Counted from the first letter of the stretch, positions 25,901 to 33,754 are shown. The stretch: 36,358 nucleotides of DNA from an uncultured Prevotella sp. (GCA_902495455.1 CABUXJ010000025.1:1-36358), one strand, 5' to 3'. Made by a program: numbers and translations. The notes: generated by a model from the letters alone, not told the origin.

Positions 25901-25994
25901 TCAGCACGTTGAAGATGCGCCGCGTCATGAGATTGACGAACGACACGTCTTTCAGGTAAAAGTCATTCCATTCCTGTGGTATATTCTTGGCCAT
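22950..25994 (-). CDS. Receiver-domain protein with PEP/pyruvate-binding (PPDK_N) ATP-grasp domain
   Basis: This 1014-residue protein has three parts. A first receiver-like domain (about 27-160) lacks the acceptor aspartate pattern. A second (about 172-345) looks complete: acidic pair E179-D180 (LLVEDS), acceptor D249 (ISDARFP), S310 (LQSAE) and K329 (FVDKNSK). The rest resembles the nucleotide-binding half of PEP synthase/PPDK, with GEGSLGGKGRGLAF, SPIAVRSSSLLEDSHYQPFA and GPGRWGSSDPWLGIP. The swivelling phosphohistidine domain and the PEP-binding barrel are absent, so it cannot run the full PEP synthase reaction alone. A proline/glycine-rich loop (about 268-285) interrupts the second receiver after the acceptor. 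I chose the ATG at 25994 because the frame upstream runs into repeats and a TATTTTTG core. It may be a phosphorelay-controlled phosphotransferase; the partner is unknown. Confidence 0.85.
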   Translation of the reverse strand: MAKNIPQEWNDFYLKDVSFVNLMTRRIFNVLIVANPYDAFMLEDDGRVDEKIFDEYMDLGLRYPPTFTQVSTTEEAREALQTTDIDLVICMPGNADNDAFDVARSVKALSPDIPCVVLTPFSHGITRRMENEDLSIFDYVFCWLGNTNLILSIIKLIEDKMNIDHDIHEAGVQVILLVEDSIRFYSSVLPNLYSYILQQSNRFSTEALNPHAAAQRKRGRPKVVLARSYEEAMEMYERYADNMLGVISDARFPMGRTAQPDTSVGDSTERPTSPLPTGGAGGNLGVADAGLRLLREIRRRDEYVPLILQSAETENEEKARAEGFRFVDKNSKKMNIDLHRLMEEHMGFGDFIFRNPTTREEVLRVRSLKELQDNIFKIPEDSMLYHVSRNHVSRWLSARAIFPVSAFLKHVTWHKLQDVDAHRQIIFDAIVQYRRMKNIGIVAVFDRGKFDAYGHFARIGEGSLGGKGRGLAFLDNIIKRHPEFNKHAGATVTIPRTVVLCTDFFDEFMEKNNLYQIALSDASDEEILSHFLRAQLPDSLIADFFTFFDAVKSPIAVRSSSLLEDSHYQPFAGIYSTYMVPYLDDRYEMLRMLASAIKGVYASVFFRDSKAYMTATRNVIDQEKMAVILQEVVGRQYGDRYYPTFSGVLRSLNYYPIGDEKAEEGIANLALGLGKYIVDGGQTLRVSPYHPKQVLQTSEMETALRDTQTRFYALDMRHTGAELKTDDGFNILNLRVKEADKDGSLNYIASTFDPYDQVIRDGIYEGGRKVITFCGVLQHDIFPLPELLQTAQRVGAEEMRRPVEIEFACNLNADKTGDLYLLQIRPIVDSKQVLDEDLAAIPDEQCLLRSHNSLGHGIAEDVTDVVYVKTDENFTAANNPAIARDVETINRRFLDEGRGYVLVGPGRWGSSDPWLGIPVKWPHISAARVIVESGLQNYRVDPSQGTHFFQNLTSFGVGYFTINTYRDDGIFRKDLLDAMPAVSETEYVRHVRFERPLKIMMDGKKQEGVVVIGE

Positions 25995-26022
25995 ATTGCG
26001 ATGTATGTCTGTTTTTATCTCG

Positions 26023-26030
26023 CAAAAATA
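26023..26030 (-). promoter_or_regulatory. Promoter core (TATTTTTG) for receiver-PPDK_N gene
   Basis: On the minus strand this reads TATTTTTG followed by CGAG, 29 bases before the ATG at 25994. It matches the -7 consensus. It supports the downstream ATG over a longer reading of the frame. Confidence 0.5.
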
Positions 26031-26082
26031 CGAAAAAATCCTGAGACGACCATAACGGCGGGGGAAAGATTGCACAACACAC

Positions 26083-26115
26083 ACAACCCACCCCAACCCT
26101 CCCGAAGGGAGGGAG
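26083..26115. repeat. CCCTCCC-GAA-GGGAGGG palindrome with ACCCACCCCAA flank
   Basis: A perfect 7-bp palindrome (26097-26113) preceded by ACCCACCCCAA recurs almost identically at the right edge (36311-36343). It belongs to the window's family of GC-rich dispersed palindromes. Confidence 0.7.
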
Positions 26116-26161
26116 TTTGATATGTCCAATCCCCTTTGTTATGTGGCATCGGCCTCTCCCC

Positions 26162-26293
26162 GGCCCTCCCCAAGAGGAGGGTGCCTACGAGATGAAGGGC
26201 GAAAGCTCTAACATTTGACATTTACCATCTGACATCTACCATCTGACATCTACCATCTGACATCTACCATCTGACATCTGCCATCTCCCATCT
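26162..26293. repeat. Dispersed repeat second copy with a 14-bp tandem array
   Basis: The left part (CCTCCCCAAGAGGAGG, GTGCCTACGAGATGA) matches 4782-4810. From about 26211 it passes into a tandem array with unit ACCATCTGACATCT (period 14), about four to five copies with decay at both ends. The same CATCTAACATCTG-like words follow the first copy at 4830-4855, but unamplified. No spacers are present, so it is not a CRISPR. Confidence 0.8.
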
Positions 26294-27001
26294 ATTTCCC
26301 TTGCTCTGCTTTTGTTAAAATTCGGAATAATCATGACAAAAGCACGAAAATCCTTGCGATATTCTGAAAAAGTTTTCCCTCGGTGCGAAATTTTTCAAAA
26401 TACGGCAATTTTGTTAAATTGCTGATATTCAGGAGTATAGCTTCGAGGACGGTCTCGCCGGACAATTTCGGGCTTGCCGTAAGGGCCTTACGGCATTGCA
26501 ACGGGGCCGCCGTTGCATTGTGGCGGCGTGCCCGTTGCACGACAACAAGCATGCCGCGGGAGACCAACGGGGCCCTTACGGCAAGACGGCCGACATTTTC
26601 AGAGCGGAAAACGGAGACGAAATCGCAAAATCACGATGTCGCGGCTGTTTTTTCGGAGCATTTTTAAGTGTTAATATTCGGTATGTTATTCTGACATTTT
26701 TCCGCGTTTGCCGACTGCAGAAGCGCCTCGGAAGGGCCCTGCGGACGGCGCGGTTAACGGTTTTTAACCTGTCGATGTGACGTCAAGGACCGTTTTTCGA
26801 CACTTTTTCCGGCGTTTTTTCCGCGTACAGAAAAACGGCACTGTTTTAGATAACACATTTCCGCTGATTTTCAGTCGGTTATGTCTTCCGCGGCAAACTG
26901 CCGTTTCCCGTCGGTCGGGAAAATATCTGAAAAAGTCTTGACCGTGGACCACCGAAAACGAATAACATCGACATTCGCGCCGATAAATCAGATTTTTCCA
27001 C
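26294..27001. other. Gene-free stretch with structured repeat remnant
   Basis: No coding region is supported. The middle holds the palindromic element at 26473-26585. The remainder is AT-rich with runs of T and A and a small GGTTAA-cggtt-TTAACC dyad near 26753. The promoter core of the LUD gene closes it. Confidence 0.5.
26473..26585. repeat. Partial relative of the 610-bp repeat core (copy C)
   Basis: Outer arms 26473-26487 and 26571-26585 are exact complements over 15 bases (CTTGCCGTAAGGGCC). Inside are GCAACG/CGTTGC dyads, GGCGGCGTGCCCGTTGC and ATGCCGC words like those in the core of the two 610-bp copies. Only the core is recognisably shared; the flanks differ. Confidence 0.65.
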
Positions 27002-27009
27002 TATCTTTG
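27002..27009 (+). promoter_or_regulatory. Promoter core (TATCTTTG) of the LUD-domain gene
   Basis: TATCTTTGCA is a full -7 match, 29 bases before the ATG at 27039. No TTTG is found at -33 distance. Confidence 0.6.
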
Positions 27010-27038
27010 CACTGCAAAAAAGAGCAACACACATATTT

Positions 27039-27674
27039 ATGACACCTATCGAACAACGAAACAGTCTGCTGGCGCAGCGGATGATAAAAGCTCTGAACAA
27101 GCGCAACATGGACGCCTACTACTGCCCGACCTCGGCCGAGGCCATCGCCCGTGTGCAGGACCTCATCGCCGACGGGAGCACGGTGTCGTGGGGCGGTTCG
27201 ATGACCCTGCGCGACATGGGGCTGACGGCTGCTCTCCATGAGCGCGGGACGCTCCGGCTGCTGGACCGCGACGAGGCGAAAGACCGGGCCGAGGCGGTCG
27301 AGATGTATCTGCAGGCCTTCCGCGCCGACTACTATCTCACGAGCGCCAACGCCATCACGGAAGACGGTGTGATAGTCAACATCGACGGCAACGGCAACCG
27401 CGTGGCTGCCATCACATTCGGCCCGAAGCACGTTATCTTCGTCGTCGGCTTGAACAAGGTCACGCAAAGTGTCGATGCCGCACTGGCACGCGCACGCTCC
27501 ACGGCAGCCCCAATCAACACGGCGCGGTTTGACATCAGCACTCCATGTCGGGTGGACGGCGTCTGCCACAACTGCAACTCGCCGGAGTCAATCTGTAACC
27601 ACATACACTTCCTGCGCAACTCTCCACGACGCCGCCACACGGTGGTGCTGGTAGGGGAGACGCTGGGGTATTGA
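27039..27674 (+). CDS. LUD-domain (lactate utilization-like, DUF162) protein
   Basis: This 211-residue cytoplasmic protein resembles the LutC-type LUD domain. Visible family features are the N-terminal helical MIKALNKRNMDAYYCPT, VSWGGSMTLRDMGL (near 49-62), DYYLTSANAITEDGVIVNID (near 97-116), FGPKHVIFVVGLNKV and a C-terminal cysteine group CRVDGVCHNCNSPESIC that could bind metal or a cluster. The iron-sulfur partners lutA and lutB are not next to it; topB follows after a short palindromic repeat. Stand-alone members of this size are frequent in Bacteroidetes, and their substrate is not established. The start is supported by the nearby promoter core. Confidence 0.85.
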   Translation: MTPIEQRNSLLAQRMIKALNKRNMDAYYCPTSAEAIARVQDLIADGSTVSWGGSMTLRDMGLTAALHERGTLRLLDRDEAKDRAEAVEMYLQAFRADYYLTSANAITEDGVIVNIDGNGNRVAAITFGPKHVIFVVGLNKVTQSVDAALARARSTAAPINTARFDISTPCRVDGVCHNCNSPESICNHIHFLRNSPRRRHTVVLVGETLGY

Positions 27675-27682
27675 TTGAGGAT

Positions 27683-27732
27683 TTTTAAGGTCCTTAAAGA
27701 TTTTAAAGACCTTAAGGACCTTAAAGACTTTA
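27683..27732. repeat. AAGGTCCTT-family palindromic repeat, copy 3
   Basis: TTTAAGGTCCTTAAAGA is followed by its near-complement TTTAAAGACCTTAAGGACC and TTAAAGACTT. It fills the gap between the LUD gene stop and the topB start, as copies 1 and 2 fill other gaps. Confidence 0.75.
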
Positions 27733-27744
27733 TCAGAAAAACCA

Positions 27745-29862
27745 ATGATTGTTTGCATAGCAGAGAAACCCAGCGTAGCCCGCGACATCGCCCGCATCAT
27801 CGGAGCGACGTCGTCGAAAGAGGGCTATATGGAAGGCAACGGCTATCAGGTGACGTGGACTTTCGGTCACCTGTGTACGCTGAAGGAGCCCAACGACTAT
27901 ACGGAAGCGTGGAAACGGTGGTCGCTGAGCGCCCTGCCCATGATTCCCCAGCGCTTCGGCATCAAGCTCATCGAGGACCAAGGTATCAAACGCCAGTTTG
28001 CTGTCATTGAACGGCTCATGCAGGCCGCCGACGGCATCATAAACTGCGGTGATGCCGGCCAGGAGGGTGAACTCATCCAGCGCTGGGTCATGCAGAAAGC
28101 CGGGGCGACGTGTCCCGTGCGCCGTCTGTGGATTTCGTCGATGACGGATGAGGCCATACGCGAGGGATTCAATAAACTCAAGGACCAGAAGGAATATCAG
28201 TCGCTCTATCTCGCCGGACTGAGCCGGGCCATCGGCGACTGGCTGCTGGGCATGAACGCGACGCGGCTATACACGCTGAAGTACGGACAGAACCGTCAGG
28301 TGCTCAGCATCGGACGTGTCCAGACGCCCACGCTCGCGCTCATCGTCAACCGTCAGAAGGAGATCGAAGGTTTCAAACCGGAACCTTATTGGATTCTCTC
28401 GACGGTCTATCGCGACACGACGTTCACGGCCACCAAGGGCAAATTCTCATCCAAGGAGGAGGGCGAGCAGTCGTTTGCCGCCATCGCTGATAAGCCGTTT
28501 GCCGTGACTGACGTGCAGAAGAAGAACGGAACCGAGGCTCCGCCACACCTCTACGACCTGACCTCGCTGCAGGTCGACTGCAACAGAAAATATTCCATGA
28601 GCGCCGAAATGACGCTCAACACGATACAGAGTCTTTACGAAAAGAAGCTGACGACCTATCCGCGTGTCGACACCCAGTTCCTGAGTGACGACATATACCC
28701 GAAGTGTGACGCCACGCTGCGCGGACTGCGCGGCTACGAACAGCTGACGCAGGCGCTCGTCGGGACGAAGCTGAAGAAGTCGAAGAAGGTCTTCGACTCG
28801 TCTAAAGTGACCGACCACCACGCCATCATACCCACCGGCGTGCCGGCCATGAACCTCACGGACATGGAGCGTCACGTCTACGACTTGGTCACGCGACGCT
28901 TCATCAGCGTGTTCTACCCCGACTGCAAGTTTGCCACGACGACCGTCTTGGGCAAGGTGGAGGACGTGGAGTTCAAGGTGACGGGCAAGACTATCCTCGA
29001 CGCAGGCTGGCGCACGGTCTACGCCAAGGACGTGCAGACGCAGGCCGAAGAGGACGAGGCGAAGCGCGACGACGAGGAACGGACGCTGCCGCCGTTTGCC
29101 AAGGGCGAGAGCGGACCGCACGTGCCTTGTCTGACGGAGAAGTGGACGACACCGCCGAAATTCTATACCGAGGCGACACTACTGCGGGCAATGGAGACCG
29201 CGGGTAAGTTTGTCGAGGACGAACAGCTACGCGCCGCGCTCAAGGAGAACGGCATCGGGCGTCCGTCGTCGCGTGCAAGCATCATTGAGACGCTATTCAA
29301 ACGCCACTATATCAAGCGCGAGCGGAAGAATCTCATCGCCACTCCGACGGGCATCGAACTCATCGACATCATCAGGGAGGACCTCCTGAAGAGCTGCGAA
29401 CTGACTGGTATATGGGAGAAGAAGCTCCGCGACATCGAACGCGGCGAGTATGACCCGGGCACATTCGTGGACGAGCTGAAGCTGCAGATCACTGACATCG
29501 TGCGCGACGTGATGAGTGACAGTACAGCCCGCCACATCACGATAACCACGGAAGAGGACCTCAAGAAGAAGATGGCGCCGAAGGCGAAAACCGCAGCGAA
29601 GCCCAAAGCCGCTCAAAGCGCTCAAAGTGCCAAAGCCTCCCAACCATCTCAGTCCTCCCAGGCATCTCAGTCCTCCCATATTTCCCAAGACTCCCAGTCT
29701 TCTCAGGACTCCAATCTCTTCCAGAGCTCCCATTCCTCCCAAGAGCCTCCCGTAGCTTCCCCGACAGTCTGCCCCGTCTGCGGCGCCCCTGTCATCAAGG
29801 GCAAGACGGCCTACGGATGTTCCCGTTGGAAAGAGGGATGCGCATGGCGGCTGCCGTTCTGA
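27745..29862 (+). CDS. topB: DNA topoisomerase III with serine/glutamine-rich linker and zinc finger
   Basis: This 705-residue type IA topoisomerase relaxes and decatenates DNA via a 5'-phosphotyrosine. The TOPRIM entry MIVCIAEKPSVARDIARIIG is at the N-terminus. GDAGQEGELIQRW (near 97-109) carries the acidic cluster; the usual second aspartate of DxD is glycine, which I recall as common in Bacteroidetes TopB. SIGRVQTPTLALIV precedes the catalytic Y305 in KLTTYPRVDTQFL. ENGIGRPSSRASIIETL follows. The C-terminus has a four-cysteine finger (C676, C679, C692, C699). Between the core and the finger lies an unusual 50-residue Ser/Gln-rich tract (about 623-672). No conjugation genes surround it, so it is probably the chromosomal enzyme. 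A terminator follows. Confidence 0.94.
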   Translation: MIVCIAEKPSVARDIARIIGATSSKEGYMEGNGYQVTWTFGHLCTLKEPNDYTEAWKRWSLSALPMIPQRFGIKLIEDQGIKRQFAVIERLMQAADGIINCGDAGQEGELIQRWVMQKAGATCPVRRLWISSMTDEAIREGFNKLKDQKEYQSLYLAGLSRAIGDWLLGMNATRLYTLKYGQNRQVLSIGRVQTPTLALIVNRQKEIEGFKPEPYWILSTVYRDTTFTATKGKFSSKEEGEQSFAAIADKPFAVTDVQKKNGTEAPPHLYDLTSLQVDCNRKYSMSAEMTLNTIQSLYEKKLTTYPRVDTQFLSDDIYPKCDATLRGLRGYEQLTQALVGTKLKKSKKVFDSSKVTDHHAIIPTGVPAMNLTDMERHVYDLVTRRFISVFYPDCKFATTTVLGKVEDVEFKVTGKTILDAGWRTVYAKDVQTQAEEDEAKRDDEERTLPPFAKGESGPHVPCLTEKWTTPPKFYTEATLLRAMETAGKFVEDEQLRAALKENGIGRPSSRASIIETLFKRHYIKRERKNLIATPTGIELIDIIREDLLKSCELTGIWEKKLRDIERGEYDPGTFVDELKLQITDIVRDVMSDSTARHITITTEEDLKKKMAPKAKTAAKPKAAQSAQSAKASQPSQSSQASQSSHISQDSQSSQDSNLFQSSHSSQEPPVASPTVCPVCGAPVIKGKTAYGCSRWKEGCAWRLPF
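29611..29760 (+). repeat. Low-complexity tract encoding the TopB Ser/Gln linker
   Basis: The DNA consists of degenerate TCCCAG/TCTCAG/TCCTCC-type units, in frame, encoding SQSSQASQSS-like sequence. It contrasts with the ordinary codon composition of the flanking catalytic and zinc-finger segments. Confidence 0.75.
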
Positions 29863-29885
29863 GACAACATATAATATATATAAAG

Positions 29886-29927
29886 GCGAAGAGCCCTGTT
29901 TCCTCAATTGGTAACAGGGCTCTTCGC
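29886..29927 (+). terminator. Hairpin terminator after topB
   Basis: A perfect 15-bp stem (GCGAAGAGCCCTGTT against AACAGGGCTCTTCGC, 12-base loop) lies 23 bases after the topB stop. The trailing T-run is short (TGTTTCG), so termination may be moderate. Confidence 0.75.
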
Positions 29928-29955
29928 TGTTTCGCAAGAATGTATCATGAACATT

Positions 29956-30040
29956 GTAGGGACATATTCTTGTATTTGTCCGCCTATCAAATATTGAGAT
30001 TTAAATATATCTGACGACAAATACAAGAATATGTCCCTAC
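29956..30040. repeat. Perfect 25-bp inverted repeat, mobile-type palindrome
   Basis: Arms 29956-29980 and 30016-30040 (GTAGGGACATATTCTTGTAT plus five more bases) are exact complements around a 35-base AT-rich centre. It lies in the convergent gap between topB and the leftward secreted-protein gene. Its form resembles small terminal-inverted-repeat elements; no target-site duplication is obvious. Confidence 0.85.
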
Positions 30041-30070
30041 TATATTAATATTCCGTTCCTATGGAAAATG

Positions 30071-33000
30071 TTACTTCACAATCACCTTACGTATCGTTCC
30101 GTCGCTCATGCGGATGATGTTGAGTCCCTTGGCGGGAGCCGTTATCACCTGGCCGGCGGCATTGTAGCGGACAACTTCGACAGCATTGCCGTTTGTGGCG
30201 GTCACGCCTTCGATGCCGGAAGCATCGGGAGCAATCTTCGTTTTGGCCACGTTGATGACCTCGCCGGTGTTGGCGTCAATCATCATGCAGACGACATTGC
30301 TGTTGGCAATCTCGCTGACGGCGGGCTTTGCGAAGTCGATATTAGCCGTATATACCTCTCCACACGTGACGGTCGACGGTATATGACCTGTCGAACCGAA
30401 ATAAGAACCGACCTGGGCGCGGGCCACATCGTTGTGTGTATAGACGACATATTCCTTGCCGAGTGTGCCGCCCTTGCTCCATTCGCCGAGTTCATCGGAT
30501 TCTTCGTTGTAGTGATAGTTGTGCTGGAAGCCGGGCAGACCGTCTTCTGTGATGATGAAGAAGAGGCCCACGTTCTGCTTCTGCATGTTCATGGCGAACT
30601 TGGCGGCGACAGCGGTCTTCACCTGCTGCGATGCGTCGTCATAGTATGCGGCCACGTCGAGATTGGCGGTGGCGTCCGTGTCGAACTCCTTTTGCACGAG
30701 ATCGAGCCAGCAGTTGCCGGCCGGTGAAGTGTAGCTATAAGCAGTCTTGCCTTCGGTGATGGTGGAATACATGGGGTTTCCGATGGTCTCGCCGCGCTGA
30801 ACCTTGGCCGACGGTGCTCCGGCAAGGCCGAGGAACTGGTTGACATACGAGGACATGCCGCTCTCGTAGTTGTCACCGGTGTAGACATGATAAGCCGCAA
30901 GAATCACCTTGTCACCGTAGATGCGCTCCAGATTCTCCCAAGCGAGGTGTCCGCGGGGGCAGTTGCCACAGTCCTGGCCGGTCATCTCCTCAAGGATGAC
31001 GCGCTTGACGGGCTGGAATGCGAGGTCTTTGACGGCGTAGCGGATGGTGTCGAACTTGTCGTTGAGCTGCACGCGGATGGCGAAAGAGTTGATTTCACCT
31101 ATCGTGAGGGGCAATTCCTTGGCGAAAGAGAAGTCGTAGCGGTCGCCTTTTTTAAGCGAAAGGCCGCTCTCGGAAATCTCGTCGACAACGTTGTTGGCGG
31201 CGTCAAGCAGCTTGATGTTGGCCGTTGTGTATGTCTGCGTCTCGGAGTTGGCTATCACGCGGCCTTCTATCTTCTGGCTTGTGAGGCCTACGACAGTGGT
31301 GGCGGAAGTCAAAGCGGTGAGGAAACCGTTGTCGCGGATGACCTTGATGTTGTCCACAAAGACGAGGCTTTGGTTCTCGTTTTCGTTGACGAAGGCCACA
31401 TAGATGCTCTTGCCGGCATACTTGTTCAGCGGGAATGAGTAGGTCTTCCAGTCGCCGGCGAGGTTGTCTTCGCTCTTGCCGGGCAGCACTATCTCATCCA
31501 TGACGACCTCACCGTTGGCCCGTATGTCGTCAACCTCGGTCTTGGTGAGATAGTTTATCTCCTTTTCGGAAGCGTAAATGATGACCTTCAGCTTGTCCTG
31601 TTTGTAGGAACGGAAGCCCTGACTCTGGAATTCCAGACGGCACTTGGCATCCGGAATGTATATCTGTGGCGTCATCATCCAGTCGTCAGACTTGCCCGCG
31701 GGGCTGTAGGCGGAAGTCGACGCGGCTGCAAAATCACTCTCTCCGTCGTCACGCACCGGTATCCAGGGATAGTTGTCGCCGTCGCGGAAAGTATAGCCCT
31801 GCATCTCCTCGGTCGGCGTGTTGTGGTCGCCTTCGTATAGCAGCATGCCATTGACACCGTTGGTGAAGTCCTCTTTGTACATCAGGGTGTCGTCATTCAC
31901 GATGATGCGCTCATATTGGCCCTCGTAGCTGAGTTCATAACGCTCGTTGGCGTTGTCTCCGTTAAGATCGGTGACAGAGCCGGGAGCAAGCACCACTTTA
32001 TAATCGGTGTTGAGGAAGAGATACTGTGTCGTCTCGGAGAAGATGAGCATCTGATTGTCTTTCACTGCCACACCGAGGTCAGCCAGTGGTGTCGCGTCGC
32101 CATCGCGATAGAGCGAGGCGGTTGCGTTGTCGGTCAGAGCGATGTTGGTATCGAACGTCAGGAGCACCGGATTGGTGGTGGCGTTGATTTGTGACACGCT
32201 GCTGCCGCTTTGGGGAGAGGCCGTCACGACCTTGACGGGGTCGGCGCCGCGGCCCACGTAGGTGAATGTCATATCCTCGTTTGTGCGCGTCTCGTCGGCC
32301 TTGAGGGCTATTGTGCCAGCGGGAATGGTGAGAGTGTACTTCTTTCCGTCTTCAAGTGAGAATGTGCGGAAACCGATGGTCACTGTCTTTGACGCCGAGG
32401 CGGATGTGGCAAACGATATGACGCGGCCCTGTGCGGTGCCGTTTTCATCAACAAACTTGATGTCGTCCGTGCTTCCCTTGACGACGACGTCGCGCGAGAA
32501 GGTGATCTGTACGGTCTTCATCTTTGAGAAAGAAGAGCCGGACGCCGGTGTGGCAGTGTAGTTGCCGAGCAGGTTTACCTTGGCCGCAGCCTCGGCAAAG
32601 GACTCATTCAGGCGGAGTGTGTAGCTGACGTAGGGGTCCGGGAAGGCGGCCAGCACCTTTCCGTCGCCTGACACCGCCATACATGTTCCGGTGTTGTCGA
32701 ATCCGGATTTGGCATAGAAGTCCATGCCGTAGGCACTTCGCAGGAGCTCGTCCAGTCCATACCAGAATTTACCTGCATATACATACAAGGAGCGTATTGG
32801 GGTGCTGCTCGGCGTGGAGACGTAGAGCGTACCGTTGTTGTCAACGATGACGCCATCTGCGTCGCGGAGATCCTGGTTGTCTATCAGCTCTACTTCTTTG
32901 GTCTCGATGTTATATCTGTATGACGCGGTTGTCTCGTCGAGTTCGCCTTGTTGTATCACGGCTGTGCCGGCAAGCCACTTGCCGTTGGGGCTGAAAGTGC

Positions 33001-33754
33001 CACTGGCACCCAACAGGAGCGGAATCCACGGTGTACCGTCGGCATTGAATCCTATTTTCGAATATGTTGCGGTCTGACGGTCGTAGATGAAATCGAGCGT
33101 ATTCCATGTGTAGCTGAAGTCCACTGTTCCGATGATGTAGCGTCCGTCGGCGGATATGCCGGTGTAGCGGACCATGCGTGCTGTCTCGCCAGCGGAGCCG
33201 ACGGTGGGTCGTCCCGGTGTTTCGACTATCTGCATGGTGGTGAGATCCCATAGCATGGGTGTCTCGCCGTAGTTTTCGGCGCCGCCGGTGTAGCTGTACA
33301 TGCGGCCCACTGCCCAATGTCCGTCCGCTGTGACGGCTTCGGCACGGCCTCCTTGCCATCCTGAAGGATGGGGCAGAGCGGTCCATCCGGCGGCCTTGGT
33401 CCATACGGCAGGTCCTCCATCGTGTGCTCCGGCCACGAGTCCGTCGTCGGTCACGTCGTCGGCTGTACATTCCGTCGGTATCTCAGTGTCTTCTTCTATC
33501 TCGAGTACGGTCACTTCGCCTGTCAGTATGTTGGTCAGGCGAGCGTTGGTGTAACGCGACCCGTCGGTGGGGCTTGTGCCGTATGTCACCATCCACTGTC
33601 CGTTGTCGGAGATCGACTTTACGCAGGATTGGTCTCTGAAGTCGTAGACGTCCAGTTTCGGGTCGGCCACGGTCTGGGCGTGCAGATTGCCTCCGGCCAG
33701 CGACAAGGCTCCGGCCACAGTCACAAGCAGTGTTTTCAGATTGTTTCTTATCAT
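30071..33754 (-). CDS. Large multidomain secreted protein with Omp28-like domain and T9SS-type tail
   Basis: This 1227-residue exported protein has a signal peptide ending near LHAQT (residue 27). Residues about 40-370 contain HAF-like repeats (KSISDNGQWMV, AVTADGHWAVG, GISADGRYIIGT, TFSPNGKWLAG). Two bacterial Ig-like domains open with PASGSSFSKMKTVQITFSRD and PQSGSSVSQI. A choice-of-anchor-J/MAM-like jelly roll with KSDDWMMTPQIYIP follows. The thioredoxin-like Omp28 domain has EEMTGQDCGNCPRGHLAWEN (CxxC). The final part, ending in KGLNIIRMSDGTIRKVIVK, looks like a type IX secretion sorting tail. It is the downstream gene of a leftward pair, 54 bases after the 563-residue protein. A surface adhesin or redox-active envelope role is inference. 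Confidence 0.85.
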   Translation of the reverse strand: MIRNNLKTLLVTVAGALSLAGGNLHAQTVADPKLDVYDFRDQSCVKSISDNGQWMVTYGTSPTDGSRYTNARLTNILTGEVTVLEIEEDTEIPTECTADDVTDDGLVAGAHDGGPAVWTKAAGWTALPHPSGWQGGRAEAVTADGHWAVGRMYSYTGGAENYGETPMLWDLTTMQIVETPGRPTVGSAGETARMVRYTGISADGRYIIGTVDFSYTWNTLDFIYDRQTATYSKIGFNADGTPWIPLLLGASGTFSPNGKWLAGTAVIQQGELDETTASYRYNIETKEVELIDNQDLRDADGVIVDNNGTLYVSTPSSTPIRSLYVYAGKFWYGLDELLRSAYGMDFYAKSGFDNTGTCMAVSGDGKVLAAFPDPYVSYTLRLNESFAEAAAKVNLLGNYTATPASGSSFSKMKTVQITFSRDVVVKGSTDDIKFVDENGTAQGRVISFATSASASKTVTIGFRTFSLEDGKKYTLTIPAGTIALKADETRTNEDMTFTYVGRGADPVKVVTASPQSGSSVSQINATTNPVLLTFDTNIALTDNATASLYRDGDATPLADLGVAVKDNQMLIFSETTQYLFLNTDYKVVLAPGSVTDLNGDNANERYELSYEGQYERIIVNDDTLMYKEDFTNGVNGMLLYEGDHNTPTEEMQGYTFRDGDNYPWIPVRDDGESDFAAASTSAYSPAGKSDDWMMTPQIYIPDAKCRLEFQSQGFRSYKQDKLKVIIYASEKEINYLTKTEVDDIRANGEVVMDEIVLPGKSEDNLAGDWKTYSFPLNKYAGKSIYVAFVNENENQSLVFVDNIKVIRDNGFLTALTSATTVVGLTSQKIEGRVIANSETQTYTTANIKLLDAANNVVDEISESGLSLKKGDRYDFSFAKELPLTIGEINSFAIRVQLNDKFDTIRYAVKDLAFQPVKRVILEEMTGQDCGNCPRGHLAWENLERIYGDKVILAAYHVYTGDNYESGMSSYVNQFLGLAGAPSAKVQRGETIGNPMYSTITEGKTAYSYTSPAGNCWLDLVQKEFDTDATANLDVAAYYDDASQQVKTAVAAKFAMNMQKQNVGLFFIITEDGLPGFQHNYHYNEESDELGEWSKGGTLGKEYVVYTHNDVARAQVGSYFGSTGHIPSTVTCGEVYTANIDFAKPAVSEIANSNVVCMMIDANTGEVINVAKTKIAPDASGIEGVTATNGNAVEVVRYNAAGQVITAPAKGLNIIRMSDGTIRKVIVK

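Noticed and set aside
25995..26129. Longer N-terminus for the receiver-PPDK_N protein
   Set aside because: The extra 45 codons pass through the promoter core and a GC-rich palindrome and give a non-conserved sequence; the ATG at 25994 is preferred.
26211..26293. CRISPR-like array
   Set aside because: The 14-bp units are contiguous with no unique spacers, and no cas genes are present; it is an ordinary tandem repeat.
27745..29862. TopB as part of an integrative conjugative element
   Set aside because: No mobilisation, tra or integrase genes accompany it; neighbours are household genes.
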